Assembly: GCF_046506625.1 (NCBI RefSeq)
Contig: NZ_JBKFFP010000004.1
Coordinates: 62,001-126,000, forward strand
Reading direction: 5' to 3'
Source of the DNA: Zhengella sedimenti
Lineage (GTDB): Bacteria > Pseudomonadota > Alphaproteobacteria > Rhizobiales > Rhizobiaceae
DNA length: 64,000 bases
The notes under the pieces are model-generated. The model was given only the letters and a program-made list of their open reading frames with translations. It was not told the DNA's origin and did no database searches. Below, in pieces: positions 53,606 to 63,604 of the stretch. Both the position numbers and the translations under genes were made by a program. Every line of letters begins with the position of its first letter. Position 1 is the first letter of the stretch.

Positions 53606-54448
53606 GTGCCCGGCGTGGGTGAAATGCGCATTCATCCTTCGGCCGTCGTCGAGGAGGGCGCCCGGCTCGGGGAGGGCGTGATCGTCGGGCCGTTTTGCCA
53701 TGTCGGTGCGAATGTCACCCTGGGCGACAATGTGGAACTGGTCAGCGGCGTCACCATCCTGGGCCATACCACGCTGGGACAGGGATGCAGGGTTTTTCCC
53801 GGCGCGGTTCTTGGCTGCGAGCCGCAGAACCATGCCCACAAGGGCGGGCCGACGACACTGGAAATCGGGCGCAATGCCACGATCCGTGAGGGCGTGACCA
53901 TGCATACGGGGACCGATACGGCACGCGGGCGGACCACGGTCGGCGACGATTGCCATTTCCTGGCCTTTTCCCACGTCGCCCATGATTGCGATATCGGCAA
54001 TCGCGTCACGCTCACCCAGGGCGCTGTCCTGGGCGGCCATTGCCAGGTTGGCGATGCAGCCATTCTTGGCGGCCTTGCCGCGGTGCACCAGTTTGTCCGG
54101 ATCGGTCATCATGCCTTCGTCGGTGGCATGACCGGAGTCGAGCGCGACCTCATCCCCTACGGCATGGTCACGGGCAATCGTGCACGCTTGCGGGGGCTCA
54201 ACATCGTCGGCATGCGCCGGTCCGGCATGGCGCGCGACGAGATCCGCTCCGTGCGCGCCGCATACAAGATGATCTTCGATCCCGCCACGCCCTTGCAGGA
54301 CAATATCGAACGGGCCCGGCAGGCGTTTGCCGGCAGCGCGGCCGTGATGGATGTCATTGCGTTCATGACCAGCGACGCCCGGCGCAAGTTCGTCATGCCT
54401 CCGGTGAGCGGGCGCGGGGTGCCGGACGAAGCCGATGACGAATCATGA
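53606..54448 (+). CDS. lpxA: UDP-N-acetylglucosamine O-acyltransferase
   Basis: 280 residues from GTG 53606, or 274 from ATG 53624 (MRIHPSAVVEEGARLGEGVI), which fits homologues better. The first step of lipid A synthesis. Hexapeptide repeats run through about 180 residues, with FSHVAHDCDIGNRVTLTQGA holding the catalytic His. A C-terminal helical domain follows (RSGMARDEIRSVRAAYKMIF). It overlaps lpxI by 14 bp. Confidence 0.96.
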   Translation: MPGVGEMRIHPSAVVEEGARLGEGVIVGPFCHVGANVTLGDNVELVSGVTILGHTTLGQGCRVFPGAVLGCEPQNHAHKGGPTTLEIGRNATIREGVTMHTGTDTARGRTTVGDDCHFLAFSHVAHDCDIGNRVTLTQGAVLGGHCQVGDAAILGGLAAVHQFVRIGHHAFVGGMTGVERDLIPYGMVTGNRARLRGLNIVGMRRSGMARDEIRSVRAAYKMIFDPATPLQDNIERARQAFAGSAAVMDVIAFMTSDARRKFVMPPVSGRGVPDEADDES

Positions 54449-55313
54449 GACGGAACGGCCGGCGGTCCTGTCGGGCCGGAAAATCGCCATCGTCGCTGGA
54501 AGCGGCGCCTTGCCGGAAGTCCTGGCCGATGAACTCGAACGCGAGGGCAACAAGCCGGTCCTGATCGCCATCAAGGGCGAGGCGGACCGCTCCGTTCCCG
54601 CCCGTGCCGATGCCATACTCGATATCGAGGCGCTCGGCGGACTTCCCAAGCTGCTCAAGGGTCATGGTGTGCGCCATGTCGTGTTTGCCGGCGGTGTTTC
54701 GCGGCGGCCGAAATGGTACCGGATCCGGCTGACCTTCGGCCTGCTTCGCCTGCTGCCGCGCGGAATCCGGGCGCTTGGCGCGGGCGATGACGCGCTGTTG
54801 CGGATCGTCACGACCTTCATGGAGAACGAAGGCATCACGGTTGTCGGTGCACACGAGATCATGCCGCGCCTGCTATGCCCTGAGGGAACGCTCGGGGCCG
54901 TCACGCCCGGAAAGGACGACTGGACCGCCATTACCGCCGGTTTCAAGGCGGCGCGCGCCATCGGGGCGCTGGATATCGGTCAGGCCGCTGTCGCCTTCGG
55001 GCGTCGCGCCATCGCGCTTGAAGGGATCGAGGGGACCGAGGGCCTGCTGGAACGTACCCGGGACATGCGCAACCATGGCCGTCTCACAACCACACGCCGC
55101 GGTGTGCTGGTGAAATGCGCCAAGCCGGGCCAGGACGAGCGGGCCGATCTGCCGTCCATCGGGCCGCAGACCGTGATCAGTGCCCATGCCGCGGGCCTGT
55201 CCGGCATTGCGGTGGAGGCGGGACGCTCGCTTCTGCTGGAAGCCGGGCGTATCCGGGAGGAAGCCGACAGGCTGGGCCTTTACGTCGTCGGCGTGCGGGA
55301 GGACATGCTGTGA
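54435..55313 (+). CDS. lpxI: UDP-2,3-diacylglucosamine diphosphatase LpxI
   Basis: 292 residues, DUF1009 family. It hydrolyses UDP-2,3-diacylglucosamine to lipid X, replacing LpxH in alphaproteobacteria. Typical parts: IAIVAGSGALPEVLADELER, then GGVSRRPKW, and the C-terminal IGPQTVISAHAAGLSGIAVE with GRSLLLE. It overlaps lpxA upstream and lpxB downstream (GTGA). Confidence 0.95.
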   Translation: MTNHETERPAVLSGRKIAIVAGSGALPEVLADELEREGNKPVLIAIKGEADRSVPARADAILDIEALGGLPKLLKGHGVRHVVFAGGVSRRPKWYRIRLTFGLLRLLPRGIRALGAGDDALLRIVTTFMENEGITVVGAHEIMPRLLCPEGTLGAVTPGKDDWTAITAGFKAARAIGALDIGQAAVAFGRRAIALEGIEGTEGLLERTRDMRNHGRLTTTRRGVLVKCAKPGQDERADLPSIGPQTVISAHAAGLSGIAVEAGRSLLLEAGRIREEADRLGLYVVGVREDML

Positions 55314-56464
55314 ACCGGCCGATCCGCCTGGGCGTCGTTGCCGGCGAGGAGTCGGGCGATCTGCTGGCCGCCGATCTTGTCGATGCCTTGCGGCGCTTGA
55401 CCGGACGCGACATCGAACTGACCGGTGTCGGCGGGGAACACCTCGCCGCACGCGGACTGAAAAGCCTGTTCAACCCCGGTGAAATCGCGCTGATGGGCTT
55501 TACCGCTGTGATCGCGCGGCTGCCCGGTCTCATCCGGCGGATCAGTCAGACCGCCGCCCATCTGGCTGCCGCGAAACCGGACCTGCTGCTCATCGTGGAC
55601 AGTCCCGACTTCACCCATCGCGTCGCCCGCAAGCTGCGCGCGGCCTGTCCGGACGTGCCGGTTGTGGATTATGTCTGTCCGTCCGTCTGGGCATGGCGGC
55701 CCGCCCGCGCGCCCGCCATGACGGCCTATGTGGACCATGTGCTGTGCCTGTTGCCGTTCGAGCCGGAGACGCTGGAACGGCTCGGCGGGCCGGCGGCAAC
55801 CTATGTCGGGCACAAGCTGGTGCGTGACGGAGGCCTGGAGCAGGCCTGGCAGGCCCGGCTTGAACGATCATTCGATCCGCGCAGTCCCGTGCTGTGCCTG
55901 TTGCCCGGCTCGCGCCGCTCGGAAGTGAAGTCGCTGCTGCCCTTCTTCGGCGAGACTGTCAGCGAACTGGCGAAACTGGGACCGGCGCCGGACCTGCTTC
56001 TGCCGACCGTTCCCCATGTGGAGGCCATGGTGCGCGACATGACGCGTGATTGGGACATCCGGCCTGAAATCGCGACGGGCGAGGATGCCCGGCGCGCCAT
56101 GTTCGCCCGGACTGACGCTGCGCTGGCGGCATCGGGAACGGTGACGCTGGAACTGGCCCTTGCGGGCATCCCGCTGGTTTCCTGCTACCAGACCGACATG
56201 ATCGCGCGTCTCCTGCGGCGTCTCATAACAGCCTGGTCGGCCTCGTTGCCGAACCTGATCGCCGGTTATCCGGTTGTGCCGGAGCTTTACGAGTTCATGC
56301 TGCGGCCAAACTATGCGGCGCGTCACCTTTCGGCGCTGTTGAGCGAGACGCCGTCGCGCAGTGCCCAGATCGCGGGCTTTGAAACGATCCGCGACCGGAT
56401 GGCCACGGAGCGCCCTTCGGGCGAGATCGCGGCCGGTGTCGTCGCTTCCCTGATGGAACGCTGA
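55310..56464 (+). CDS. lpxB: Lipid-A-disaccharide synthase
   Basis: 384 residues from GTG 55310 in a GTGA overlap with lpxI. GT19 glycosyltransferase joining lipid X to its UDP form. Recognisable by RLGVVAGEESGDLLAADLVD, VDYVCPSVWAWRPARAPAM, LLPGSRRSEVKSLLPFF and LIAGYPVVPELYEF. Last gene of the cluster, before the terminator at 56495. Confidence 0.96.
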   Translation: MNRPIRLGVVAGEESGDLLAADLVDALRRLTGRDIELTGVGGEHLAARGLKSLFNPGEIALMGFTAVIARLPGLIRRISQTAAHLAAAKPDLLLIVDSPDFTHRVARKLRAACPDVPVVDYVCPSVWAWRPARAPAMTAYVDHVLCLLPFEPETLERLGGPAATYVGHKLVRDGGLEQAWQARLERSFDPRSPVLCLLPGSRRSEVKSLLPFFGETVSELAKLGPAPDLLLPTVPHVEAMVRDMTRDWDIRPEIATGEDARRAMFARTDAALAASGTVTLELALAGIPLVSCYQTDMIARLLRRLITAWSASLPNLIAGYPVVPELYEFMLRPNYAARHLSALLSETPSRSAQIAGFETIRDRMATERPSGEIAAGVVASLMER

Positions 56465-56494
56465 ACGGCGGCGGGACCGCTTCATCCGGGCAAG

Positions 56495-56521
56495 AAAAAA
56501 GCGCCCCGAAAGGCGCTTTTT
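56495..56521. terminator. Bidirectional terminator between lpxB and gltA
   Basis: GCGCC (56501-56505) pairs with GGCGC (56512-56516) around a 6-nt loop, with A6 on the left and T5 on the right. The A/T runs extend the stem and give a U-run on either strand, so it serves both convergent genes. Confidence 0.85.
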
Positions 56522-56544
56522 CCGTCCCGTGTCTTGCCGCAGCT

Positions 56545-57834
56545 TCAGCGCTCGGTCACCGGCAGATAGTCGCGCTGCGCCGCACCGGTATAGAGCTGGC
56601 GCGGGCGTCCGATCTTCTGGCGCGGATCCTCGATCATTTCCTTCCACTGTGCAATCCAGCCGACGGTGCGGGCCACGGCGAAGAGGACGGTGAACATGTT
56701 GGTCGGGAAGCCCAGCGCCTTCAGCGTGATGCCGGAATAGAAGTCGATGTTCGGATAAAGCTTCTTCTCGATGAAGTACTCGTCCGTCAGCGCGATCCGC
56801 TCCAGTTCCATGGCCACGTCGAGCAGCGGATCGTCCTTGATGCCAAGTGTCTCAAGCACCTCGTGACAGGTCTTCTGCATGATCTTGGCGCGCGGATCGT
56901 AGTTCTTGTAGACGCGATGGCCGAAGCCCATCAGGCGGAACGGATCGTTCTTGTCCTTGGCCCGCGCGATGAACTCCGGAATGCGGTCCACAGAACCGAT
57001 TTCCGAGAGCATGTTCAGCGCGGCCTCGTTGGCCCCGCCATGGGCCGGACCCCACAGGCAGGCAATGCCGGCAGCGATGCAGGCAAACGGATTGGCGCCC
57101 GACGAGCCGGCGAGGCGGACCGTCGAGGTGGACGCATTCTGCTCGTGGTCGGCATGAAGGATGAAGATGCGGTCCATGGCGCGCGCCAGCACCGGGTCGA
57201 TCTTGTATTCCTCGCACGGCACCGCAAAGCACATGTGCAGGAAGTTGGAGGCGTAATCCAGATCGTTGCGCGGATAAACGAAGGGCTGGCCGATGTGGTA
57301 CTTGTAGGCCATGGCCGCGATCGTCGGCATCTTGGCGATCATGCGCATCGAGGCGACCATGCGCTGGTGCGGATCGGAAATGTCCGTCGAGTCATGATAG
57401 AAGGCCGACATGGCGCCGATCACGCCGCACATGATGGCCATGGGATGGGCATCGCGGCGGAAGCCGGTGAAGAAGCGGCTCATCTGCTCATGCACCATGG
57501 TGTGGCGCGTGATGCGGTAGTGGAAGTCGTCGTTCTGCTCCTTGGTCGGCAGTTCGCCGTAGAGCAGCAGGTAGCAGGTTTCCATGAAGTCGCCGTGCTC
57601 GGCGAGCTGCTCGATCGGATAGCCGCGATGCAGCAGGATGCCTTCGTCACCGTCGATATAGGTGATCTTGGATTCGCAGCTTCCCGTGGACGTGTAACCC
57701 GGATCGTAGGTGAAATTGCCGGTCTTCGCGTAAAGCGCAGTGATGTCGATGACATCCGGCCCGATTGTCCCTGAATGGACCGGCAATTCGATCGTTTCGC
57801 CGCCTACTTCGAGTTTTGCGGTTTTCTCGTTCAT
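56545..57834 (-). CDS. gltA: Citrate synthase (type II)
   Basis: 429 residues, first step of the TCA cycle. The hexameric type II form is suggested by length and by the signature GFGHRVYKNYDPRAKIMQ. Other landmarks are ILHADHEQNASTSTVRLAGS and MGCGP-type glycines (AHGGANEAALNML). The ribosome-binding site AAAGGAG is ideal. The leader carries nested inverted repeats (57861-57895). Confidence 0.97.
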   Translation of the reverse strand: MNEKTAKLEVGGETIELPVHSGTIGPDVIDITALYAKTGNFTYDPGYTSTGSCESKITYIDGDEGILLHRGYPIEQLAEHGDFMETCYLLLYGELPTKEQNDDFHYRITRHTMVHEQMSRFFTGFRRDAHPMAIMCGVIGAMSAFYHDSTDISDPHQRMVASMRMIAKMPTIAAMAYKYHIGQPFVYPRNDLDYASNFLHMCFAVPCEEYKIDPVLARAMDRIFILHADHEQNASTSTVRLAGSSGANPFACIAAGIACLWGPAHGGANEAALNMLSEIGSVDRIPEFIARAKDKNDPFRLMGFGHRVYKNYDPRAKIMQKTCHEVLETLGIKDDPLLDVAMELERIALTDEYFIEKKLYPNIDFYSGITLKALGFPTNMFTVLFAVARTVGWIAQWKEMIEDPRQKIGRPRQLYTGAAQRDYLPVTER

Positions 57835-57860
57835 TCAGGTCTCCTTTCGTGACGATCGAC

Positions 57861-57895
57861 GCCAACAAACGATTTTGCATTGCAAAAATGTTGGC
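57861..57895. promoter_or_regulatory. Nested inverted repeats upstream of gltA
   Basis: Outer arms GCCAACA (57861-57867) and TGTTGGC (57889-57895) enclose a perfect 15-bp palindrome TTTTGCA-T-TGCAAAA (57873-57887). The site lies 27-61 bp upstream of the gltA start, consistent with an operator. TTTGC/GCAAA half-sites resemble those described for ScfR/RamB-type carbon regulators (suggestion only). Confidence 0.5.
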
Positions 57896-58022
57896 TGAGT
57901 AGCTATCCCATTTTAGACAGTCTGCCAAGCATGGCGGTCCCGTTTCCAGCCTTCCCAGCGTAAGCCTTTTGTCTTGCGGCGAAGGGCCTGAACCGGCCTC
58001 AAGGTCATGAAAAACAGGGCAT

Positions 58023-59444
58023 TCACGCCGCCTGGTCGGCAATTCGCGCCAGGCTTTCCTCCCGGCCCAGCACGGCGAGCACGTCGAACACGCCGGGCGA
58101 CGTTGCCCGTCCGGTCAGCGCCGCGCGCAGCGGCTGGGCCACCTTGCCGAGCTTGAGGTCCTTTTCCTCGGCGAACCGGCGAACGGCCGCCTCGGTGGTT
58201 TCCGCCGACCACGGATCGGCCTGTTCCAGCAGGGGCAGGATCCCGGTCAGCAGGACGCGCGCATCGGCGTCGAGAATGCCGGCGGCCTTCTCGTCCAGCG
58301 CCAGCGGCCGTTCATCGAAGATGAAGCCGGCGCCGTCGGCCAGTTCGTTGAGCGTCCTGGCGCGCTCCTTGAGCCCCGGCATGGCGGCCAGAAGCTGGGC
58401 CTTGCGTGTCTCGTCCAGTCTTGCCGCCAGAGCCGGCCCGGCAGGCAGGTGGGGCAGGGTATCCAGGAACACCGCCATCAGGTCGTCGGCATCCATGTTG
58501 CGCATGTGGACGCCGTTCAGCGCTTCCAGTTTCTTGAAGTCGAAACGGGCCGCGCCCTTGTTGATGTCGGCGATGTCGAACCAGGCGATCATGTTCTCCA
58601 GGCTCATCACCTCGTCGTCGCCATGGCTCCAGCCGAGTCGGACAAGGTAGTTCCGCATGGCGGACGGCAGGTAGCCCATCTCGCGATAGGCCTCCACGCC
58701 CAGCGCGCCGTGGCGCTTGGAAAGCTTGGCACCGTCCGGGCCGTGAATGAGCGGGATATGCGCCATCACCGGCACGTCCCAGCCCATGGCATCGTAGATG
58801 ATGGTCTGGCGGGCGGCATTGGTCAGATGGTCGTCGCCGCGGATGATGTGGGTGACACCCATGTCGTGATCGTCCACCACCACCGCCAGCATGTAGGTTG
58901 GCGTGCCGTCGGAACGCAGGATGATGAAGTCGTCGAGATCCTTGTTGGGGAAGCGCACATCGCCCTGCACCTTGTCGGCGACCAGCGTCTCGCCGGAGAG
59001 CGGCGCCTTGATCCGCACGACCGGCGCGATGCCTTCCGGGGCTTGCGCGGCATCGCGGTCGCGCCAGGTGCCGTCATAGCGCGGCGGCCGGCCTTCGGCC
59101 CGGGCCTTCTCGCGCATTTCCGCCAGTTCTTCCTGCGAGCAATAGCAATAATAGGCCTTGCCCGCCTCGACGAGTGCATGGGCCACTTCGGCATGGCGCG
59201 CCGCGCGTGCGGCCTGCGACACCGGTTCGCCGTCCCAGCCGAGACCCAGCCAGGAGAGCCCGTCGAGGATCGCGGCCGTGGCGGCCTCGGTGGAGCGTTC
59301 CCGGTCGGTGTCCTCGATGCGAAGCAGCATCGTGCCGCCCGTATGGCGGGCATAAAGCCAGTTGAAAAGCGCGGTGCGCGCGCCGCCGATGTGCAGGTAG
59401 CCGGTGGGAGAGGGCGCAAAGCGGGTGACGACGGGTTTGGTCAT
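58023..59444 (-). CDS. gltX: Glutamate-tRNA ligase
   Basis: 473 residues from ATG 59444. Class I signature with the HIGH-type motif (FAPSPTGYLHIGGARTALF) and the KMSKS-type loop (KLSKRHG). C-terminal anticodon-binding domain. Alphaproteobacteria often carry two gltX copies, one of which can also charge tRNA-Gln; which one this is cannot be told. It is divergent from comEC. The 188 bp between it and gltA hold the gltA promoter region. Confidence 0.96.
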   Translation of the reverse strand: MTKPVVTRFAPSPTGYLHIGGARTALFNWLYARHTGGTMLLRIEDTDRERSTEAATAAILDGLSWLGLGWDGEPVSQAARAARHAEVAHALVEAGKAYYCYCSQEELAEMREKARAEGRPPRYDGTWRDRDAAQAPEGIAPVVRIKAPLSGETLVADKVQGDVRFPNKDLDDFIILRSDGTPTYMLAVVVDDHDMGVTHIIRGDDHLTNAARQTIIYDAMGWDVPVMAHIPLIHGPDGAKLSKRHGALGVEAYREMGYLPSAMRNYLVRLGWSHGDDEVMSLENMIAWFDIADINKGAARFDFKKLEALNGVHMRNMDADDLMAVFLDTLPHLPAGPALAARLDETRKAQLLAAMPGLKERARTLNELADGAGFIFDERPLALDEKAAGILDADARVLLTGILPLLEQADPWSAETTEAAVRRFAEEKDLKLGKVAQPLRAALTGRATSPGVFDVLAVLGREESLARIADQAA

Positions 59445-59542
59445 GACAAGCCGGTCCGTTAGAATGGGAGCCCGGATGCCGGGGGGACAAGCGGGCTGGA
59501 AAAAACGTGCGCTCCATGTAGCATAGGGGCCGTGGGGCGCAA

Positions 59543-61951
59543 GTGCTGGCCGGAAGGCGCTGGCGGTTGGCCACGGGGGCGGACAAAGGGGTGAATGACG
59601 AACGGGCCATGTATGCGGCCCGTCCCCGTTTGCATGGCAACGGATTTTCGCCGCCCGTGGCGGCGCCGGAGGAAACGGGGAGCGCAACTCTTCCGGCAAT
59701 CCGGCCGTCGACCCTGCCTGCAAGCCGGCCGCGCCGGGACGGGTGGCACAGGTGGCGAGACCGTCTCGTGCTTCCGGCCGTTGTCCGTTCCCTGCGCCAC
59801 GACCTTGCTCTGGAGATCGATCGCGGCCTGATGTTCCTCGGCCTGCCGCTGGGCTTCGGGGCAGGCGCGGCCATCTATTTCGCTCTCCATGTGGAGCCGG
59901 ACCTCTCCGCCCTCGTGTCGGGGGCGGCCGTCCTGTCGCTCTTTCTCTGGCTTGCGCGCGGGCGGGCGCGGCTGAGGCTGCTTCTCGCCGCGGTGCTAAC
60001 GGTGATCTGCGGGATCACGGCTGCAAAGCTGGAAGCGGGACGCGGCGCCGCGGTCACCCTTGGCAGCGCCGTCACCACCACCCTGACCGGTCGCATTGCC
60101 ATGGCGGAACGGTTGAGCGGCAAACGCATGCGGCTCATTGTCGAGACGGCCGGTTCAAGCCGGCCAAGCCTGCGATACCTGCCCGGGAAGGTTCGCATCA
60201 CCACACGCGCCTCGGACCGGCTCCCGGAGGCCGGCGACGGTTTCCGCGCCCGCGTCCGGCTGATGCAACCGCCCGGACCGGTCCGGCCCGGCGGCTATGA
60301 TTTCTCCTTCGAAAGCCATTTCGACGGCATCGGCGCCACCGGATTCGTCCTTGGCAGGCCCGAGATCGTCCGGCAGGCCGGCGCGGACGGGCTGCAGGCA
60401 GTGATCGCCCGGTTGCGTCATGCGCTGGCCGAACGGATCCGCACCCGCATCCCAGGCCAGAACGGGGAAATCGCGGTGGCCCTCGTGACCGGCCACAAGG
60501 GAAGCATCTCCGAGACCAACGCGGAGGCTTTGCGGACCAGCGGTCTGGCCCATATCCTCGCCATATCGGGTCTGCACATGGCCCTGGTCGCCGGAACTGT
60601 CGCAGGCGGATTGCGCGCCATCATGGCCGCCTTTCCCGGTTTCGCGGCCCGCCATCCCGTCCGCAAGCACGCCGCGCTTGCCGCGCTGCTGGCCGTGACC
60701 GGCTACCTCCTGATATCCGGAGGCGCCGTCGCCACGCGCCGAAGCTATGTGATGCTCGCTGTCATGCTGGTCGCGCTGTATGCCGACCGCATGGCGCTGA
60801 CGATGCGCAACATCGCCATAGCGGCACTGGTCATCCTGGCGCTCAATCCGCACGAGATCGCCGGACCGGGGTTCCAGATGTCCTTTGCCGCAACCGCGGC
60901 GCTGGTCGCCGCCTATGCCGCTGTCCAGCAACACAGGATGGCCAGGCAGGCTGGCCGGCTGCAAGGTCCGGCGGGCTGGTTGTTGCGCTTCGCGGCAGCG
61001 TTGCTCTTCACATCGGCGATCGCCGGTGCCGCGACAGGTCTCTACGGCGCGTACCACTTCCAGCGTTATGCGCCGCTCGGGCCCGTAGCGAACCTGCTGG
61101 CCATGCCGGTGGTCTCGCTCGTTGTCATGCCGTCGGCGTTGGTCGCACATCTGCTGATCCCGTTCGATCTGGACGGCATCCTCTTCCGGCTGATGGGCGA
61201 GGGCATCGGCCTTGTCCTGCAGATCGCCCGCGCGGTATCCGCACGCACGGGCGCGGACGGCACCGGCATGCTGCCCGCCGCAACGCTCATCCTCGCCACG
61301 GCCGGGCTGGTCCTGCTGACGGTTCTCACGACCCGGCTGCGCCTTGCCGCCCTGCCGTTTTTCCTGGCCGCCATTCTGACCTACAAGGGCGCTGACGTGC
61401 CGGACGGATGGATCGCCGACGACGCAAAGACCTTGGCGCTGCGTGATGCCGGTGGGGCACTTGCCTTCAACCGCAATCGCATTTCCGGCTTCCTCCGGGA
61501 AAACTGGAGCCGGGCCGCGGGTGCCAAGGCGGTCCTTTCCGCCGAACGCCATTCAGGCGGAAACCTGACGGCACTGCTGGCGCAACCGCCAGCCGGAGAC
61601 GGCACCGGTTTTATCTGCGATGAGCGGCTCTGTCTGGCAGCGGTGCGGGGCGGCTGGATCGTCCAGACCGGCGATCCCGGTGTCCTGCGCGAGGCCTGCG
61701 CGACTGCCCGCCTCATCCTTTACAGCAAGCCGTCCGGCGCACCGCGATGCACCGGCCGGCGCGCGGCCCTGGTCGTGACAGCGCGCGACCTCGCGCTGTC
61801 GGGATCGGCGGCGTTCCGGCTTCACCGCAAGGGCAGGGGCGTCACCGTCGAATACGCGATTTCGCGGCCTTACCGGCCCTGGCACAGCCACCGGCAATGG
61901 TCACGGGCGGCGCGGGGCCTGGACGAATGGAAACCAGATGACGACGGATGA
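59543..61951 (+). CDS. comEC: ComEC/Rec2-family DNA-uptake channel protein
   Basis: 802 residues from GTG 59543; GTG 59591 or ATG 59609 may be the true start, as no ribosome-binding site is decisive. The N-terminal membrane part with DUF4131/OB-like region is followed by a competence domain (about 310-620): LRTSGLAHILAISGLHMALV is the hallmark, then LLISGGAVATRRSYVMLAVM and PGFQMSFAATAALVAAY. The C-terminal part (about 625-800) has no full metallo-beta-lactamase domain, as is usual in the alphaproteobacterial short form. It should translocate single-stranded DNA in transformation; no other com genes are nearby. Confidence 0.92.
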   Translation: MLAGRRWRLATGADKGVNDERAMYAARPRLHGNGFSPPVAAPEETGSATLPAIRPSTLPASRPRRDGWHRWRDRLVLPAVVRSLRHDLALEIDRGLMFLGLPLGFGAGAAIYFALHVEPDLSALVSGAAVLSLFLWLARGRARLRLLLAAVLTVICGITAAKLEAGRGAAVTLGSAVTTTLTGRIAMAERLSGKRMRLIVETAGSSRPSLRYLPGKVRITTRASDRLPEAGDGFRARVRLMQPPGPVRPGGYDFSFESHFDGIGATGFVLGRPEIVRQAGADGLQAVIARLRHALAERIRTRIPGQNGEIAVALVTGHKGSISETNAEALRTSGLAHILAISGLHMALVAGTVAGGLRAIMAAFPGFAARHPVRKHAALAALLAVTGYLLISGGAVATRRSYVMLAVMLVALYADRMALTMRNIAIAALVILALNPHEIAGPGFQMSFAATAALVAAYAAVQQHRMARQAGRLQGPAGWLLRFAAALLFTSAIAGAATGLYGAYHFQRYAPLGPVANLLAMPVVSLVVMPSALVAHLLIPFDLDGILFRLMGEGIGLVLQIARAVSARTGADGTGMLPAATLILATAGLVLLTVLTTRLRLAALPFFLAAILTYKGADVPDGWIADDAKTLALRDAGGALAFNRNRISGFLRENWSRAAGAKAVLSAERHSGGNLTALLAQPPAGDGTGFICDERLCLAAVRGGWIVQTGDPGVLREACATARLILYSKPSGAPRCTGRRAALVVTARDLALSGSAAFRLHRKGRGVTVEYAISRPYRPWHSHRQWSRAARGLDEWKPDDDG

Positions 61952-62026
61952 AGGGGGCGGCTTGGGGGTGAAGGCACCGCGCCTGCGCGCGATGCCCGTT
62001 GTCGTGGCCTGGATGCAGGACAGGAC

Positions 62027-63604
62027 TCAGGCGAAGGACCAGCGCTCCATCCAGCGTTCGCCGTCCATGTCCCAGACGGACGAGAACTCGTCCCCGGTGA
62101 CCACTTCGGGACCGGTTGCGAAGACCCAGTTGGCGAACATCGGGATGATGGCGCCGCCGTCCTCGTTCAGGATCACCTGCATCTCGTAATACATCTGGCG
62201 GCGCTTTTCCTCGTCCAGTTCGGCGCGCGCCTTCACAAGCAGTTCGTTGAAGCGCGCATTGTCCCAGAACGTATCGTTCCAGGCGACGCCCGAGGCATAG
62301 GCCGTGCTGAACATCGCATCCTCGACGGCGCGGCCGCTCCAGTAGACGGCGCTGAAGGGATGCTTCATCCAGACATCGGCCCAGTAGCCGTCATTGGGCA
62401 TCCGGTTGACCTTGAGATTGATCCCGGCGGGCTTGGCGGAATTCTGGTAGAGGACCGCAGCATCCACGGCGCCCGCAAAGGCGGCCTCGGCTGCCGACAG
62501 CGTCACGTCGAGGCTGTCGAGACCGGCCTGCTTCAGGTGGAATTTCGCCTTGTCGGGATCGTAGGCGGTTTGCGTCATCTCGTCGTTGAAATAGCGCTGG
62601 CCGCGCCCGATGGGATGATCATTGCCGACCGATCCGTAACCGAACAGGATCTTCTCGACCAGTTCTTCCCGGTTGACGGCGTACTTCATGGCGCGGCGGA
62701 CATGAACGTCGGTGAAGGGATCCTTGTTGGTGGACATGGCGAAGGTGTAGTGCTGGTTGCCCGCCACCGAATGGATCGTCAGCTTCGGATTGCGCTCCAG
62801 CAGGCCGATCGTCTTGAGGTCCAGCCGGTCGGCAGCGTGGACGTCGCCGGAGATGAGCGCGGTCGTGCGGGCATTGACGTCTATGATCGACAGCAATTCG
62901 ATCGCGTCGAAGAAGCCGCGGTCCTGGTTCCAGTCGTCCTTGTTGCGCTCGAAACTGGCCGAAACGCCGGGGTCGAAATTGGCGAGCCTGTAGGGTCCGC
63001 AGCCGATACCGGATTTCCAGTCCACGCCGCGGTCGTCGCCGGGCGGCAGGATGGCCAGGTGATAGTCGGCGAAGACGGCCGGGAAGTCGGCGCTGCCGGC
63101 ATCGAGCGTGAACACCACGTCGTCGCCGTCAACCTTGATGTCGGTGATAGCGCTCAGGAGCGGTTTCGCGGCGGAGGTGGACTTCTCGCCGCGATGGTAG
63201 TTGATCGAGGTGGCCACATCGTCGGGTGTCACGGTCTTGCCGTTGTGGAACGTCACGCCCTTGCGGATTCGGAAGCGCCAGGTCTTGGCGTCCGGGGAAG
63301 GCTCCCAGCTTTCCGCCACCTGCGGTTCGATGGAGCCGTCCCGGGCAAAGCCTGTCAGGAAGCCGTGCGTGCCGTAGGACAGCGCGGTCATGAAACCGTT
63401 CTCGTAGGTCGCCGGATCGAGCTTGTCGGTTGTCGCGCCATGCCCCTTGGCGACACGCAGCGTCCCGCCCTTTTTCGGCTCGGCCCGGACCAGCCCCGGC
63501 AAAAGGCTGGTTCCGGCCATCGCCATCCCGGCAACGGCTGCACTCGTTCCCAGGAACCGGCGGCGGTTCGGCAGCAGAAGTCCCGTGTTGTTTCGCTTGG
63601 TCAT
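62027..63604 (-). CDS. ABC transporter substrate-binding protein, family 5 (peptide/nickel type)
   Basis: 525 residues. A twin-arginine signal (NRRRFLGTSAAVAGMAMAG) indicates Tat export. The mature part is an SBP_bac_5 protein: GGTLRVAKGHGATTDKLDPA, WEPSPDAKTWRFRIRKGVTF, HNGKTVTPDDVATSINYHRG. Ligand unknown (peptides, nickel, opines or similar). No permease or ATPase gene follows on the minus strand within reach (comEC ends at 61951 on the other strand), so its transporter is encoded elsewhere, possibly upstream of the window's right edge or at another locus. Confidence 0.92.
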   Translation of the reverse strand: MTKRNNTGLLLPNRRRFLGTSAAVAGMAMAGTSLLPGLVRAEPKKGGTLRVAKGHGATTDKLDPATYENGFMTALSYGTHGFLTGFARDGSIEPQVAESWEPSPDAKTWRFRIRKGVTFHNGKTVTPDDVATSINYHRGEKSTSAAKPLLSAITDIKVDGDDVVFTLDAGSADFPAVFADYHLAILPPGDDRGVDWKSGIGCGPYRLANFDPGVSASFERNKDDWNQDRGFFDAIELLSIIDVNARTTALISGDVHAADRLDLKTIGLLERNPKLTIHSVAGNQHYTFAMSTNKDPFTDVHVRRAMKYAVNREELVEKILFGYGSVGNDHPIGRGQRYFNDEMTQTAYDPDKAKFHLKQAGLDSLDVTLSAAEAAFAGAVDAAVLYQNSAKPAGINLKVNRMPNDGYWADVWMKHPFSAVYWSGRAVEDAMFSTAYASGVAWNDTFWDNARFNELLVKARAELDEEKRRQMYYEMQVILNEDGGAIIPMFANWVFATGPEVVTGDEFSSVWDMDGERWMERWSFA

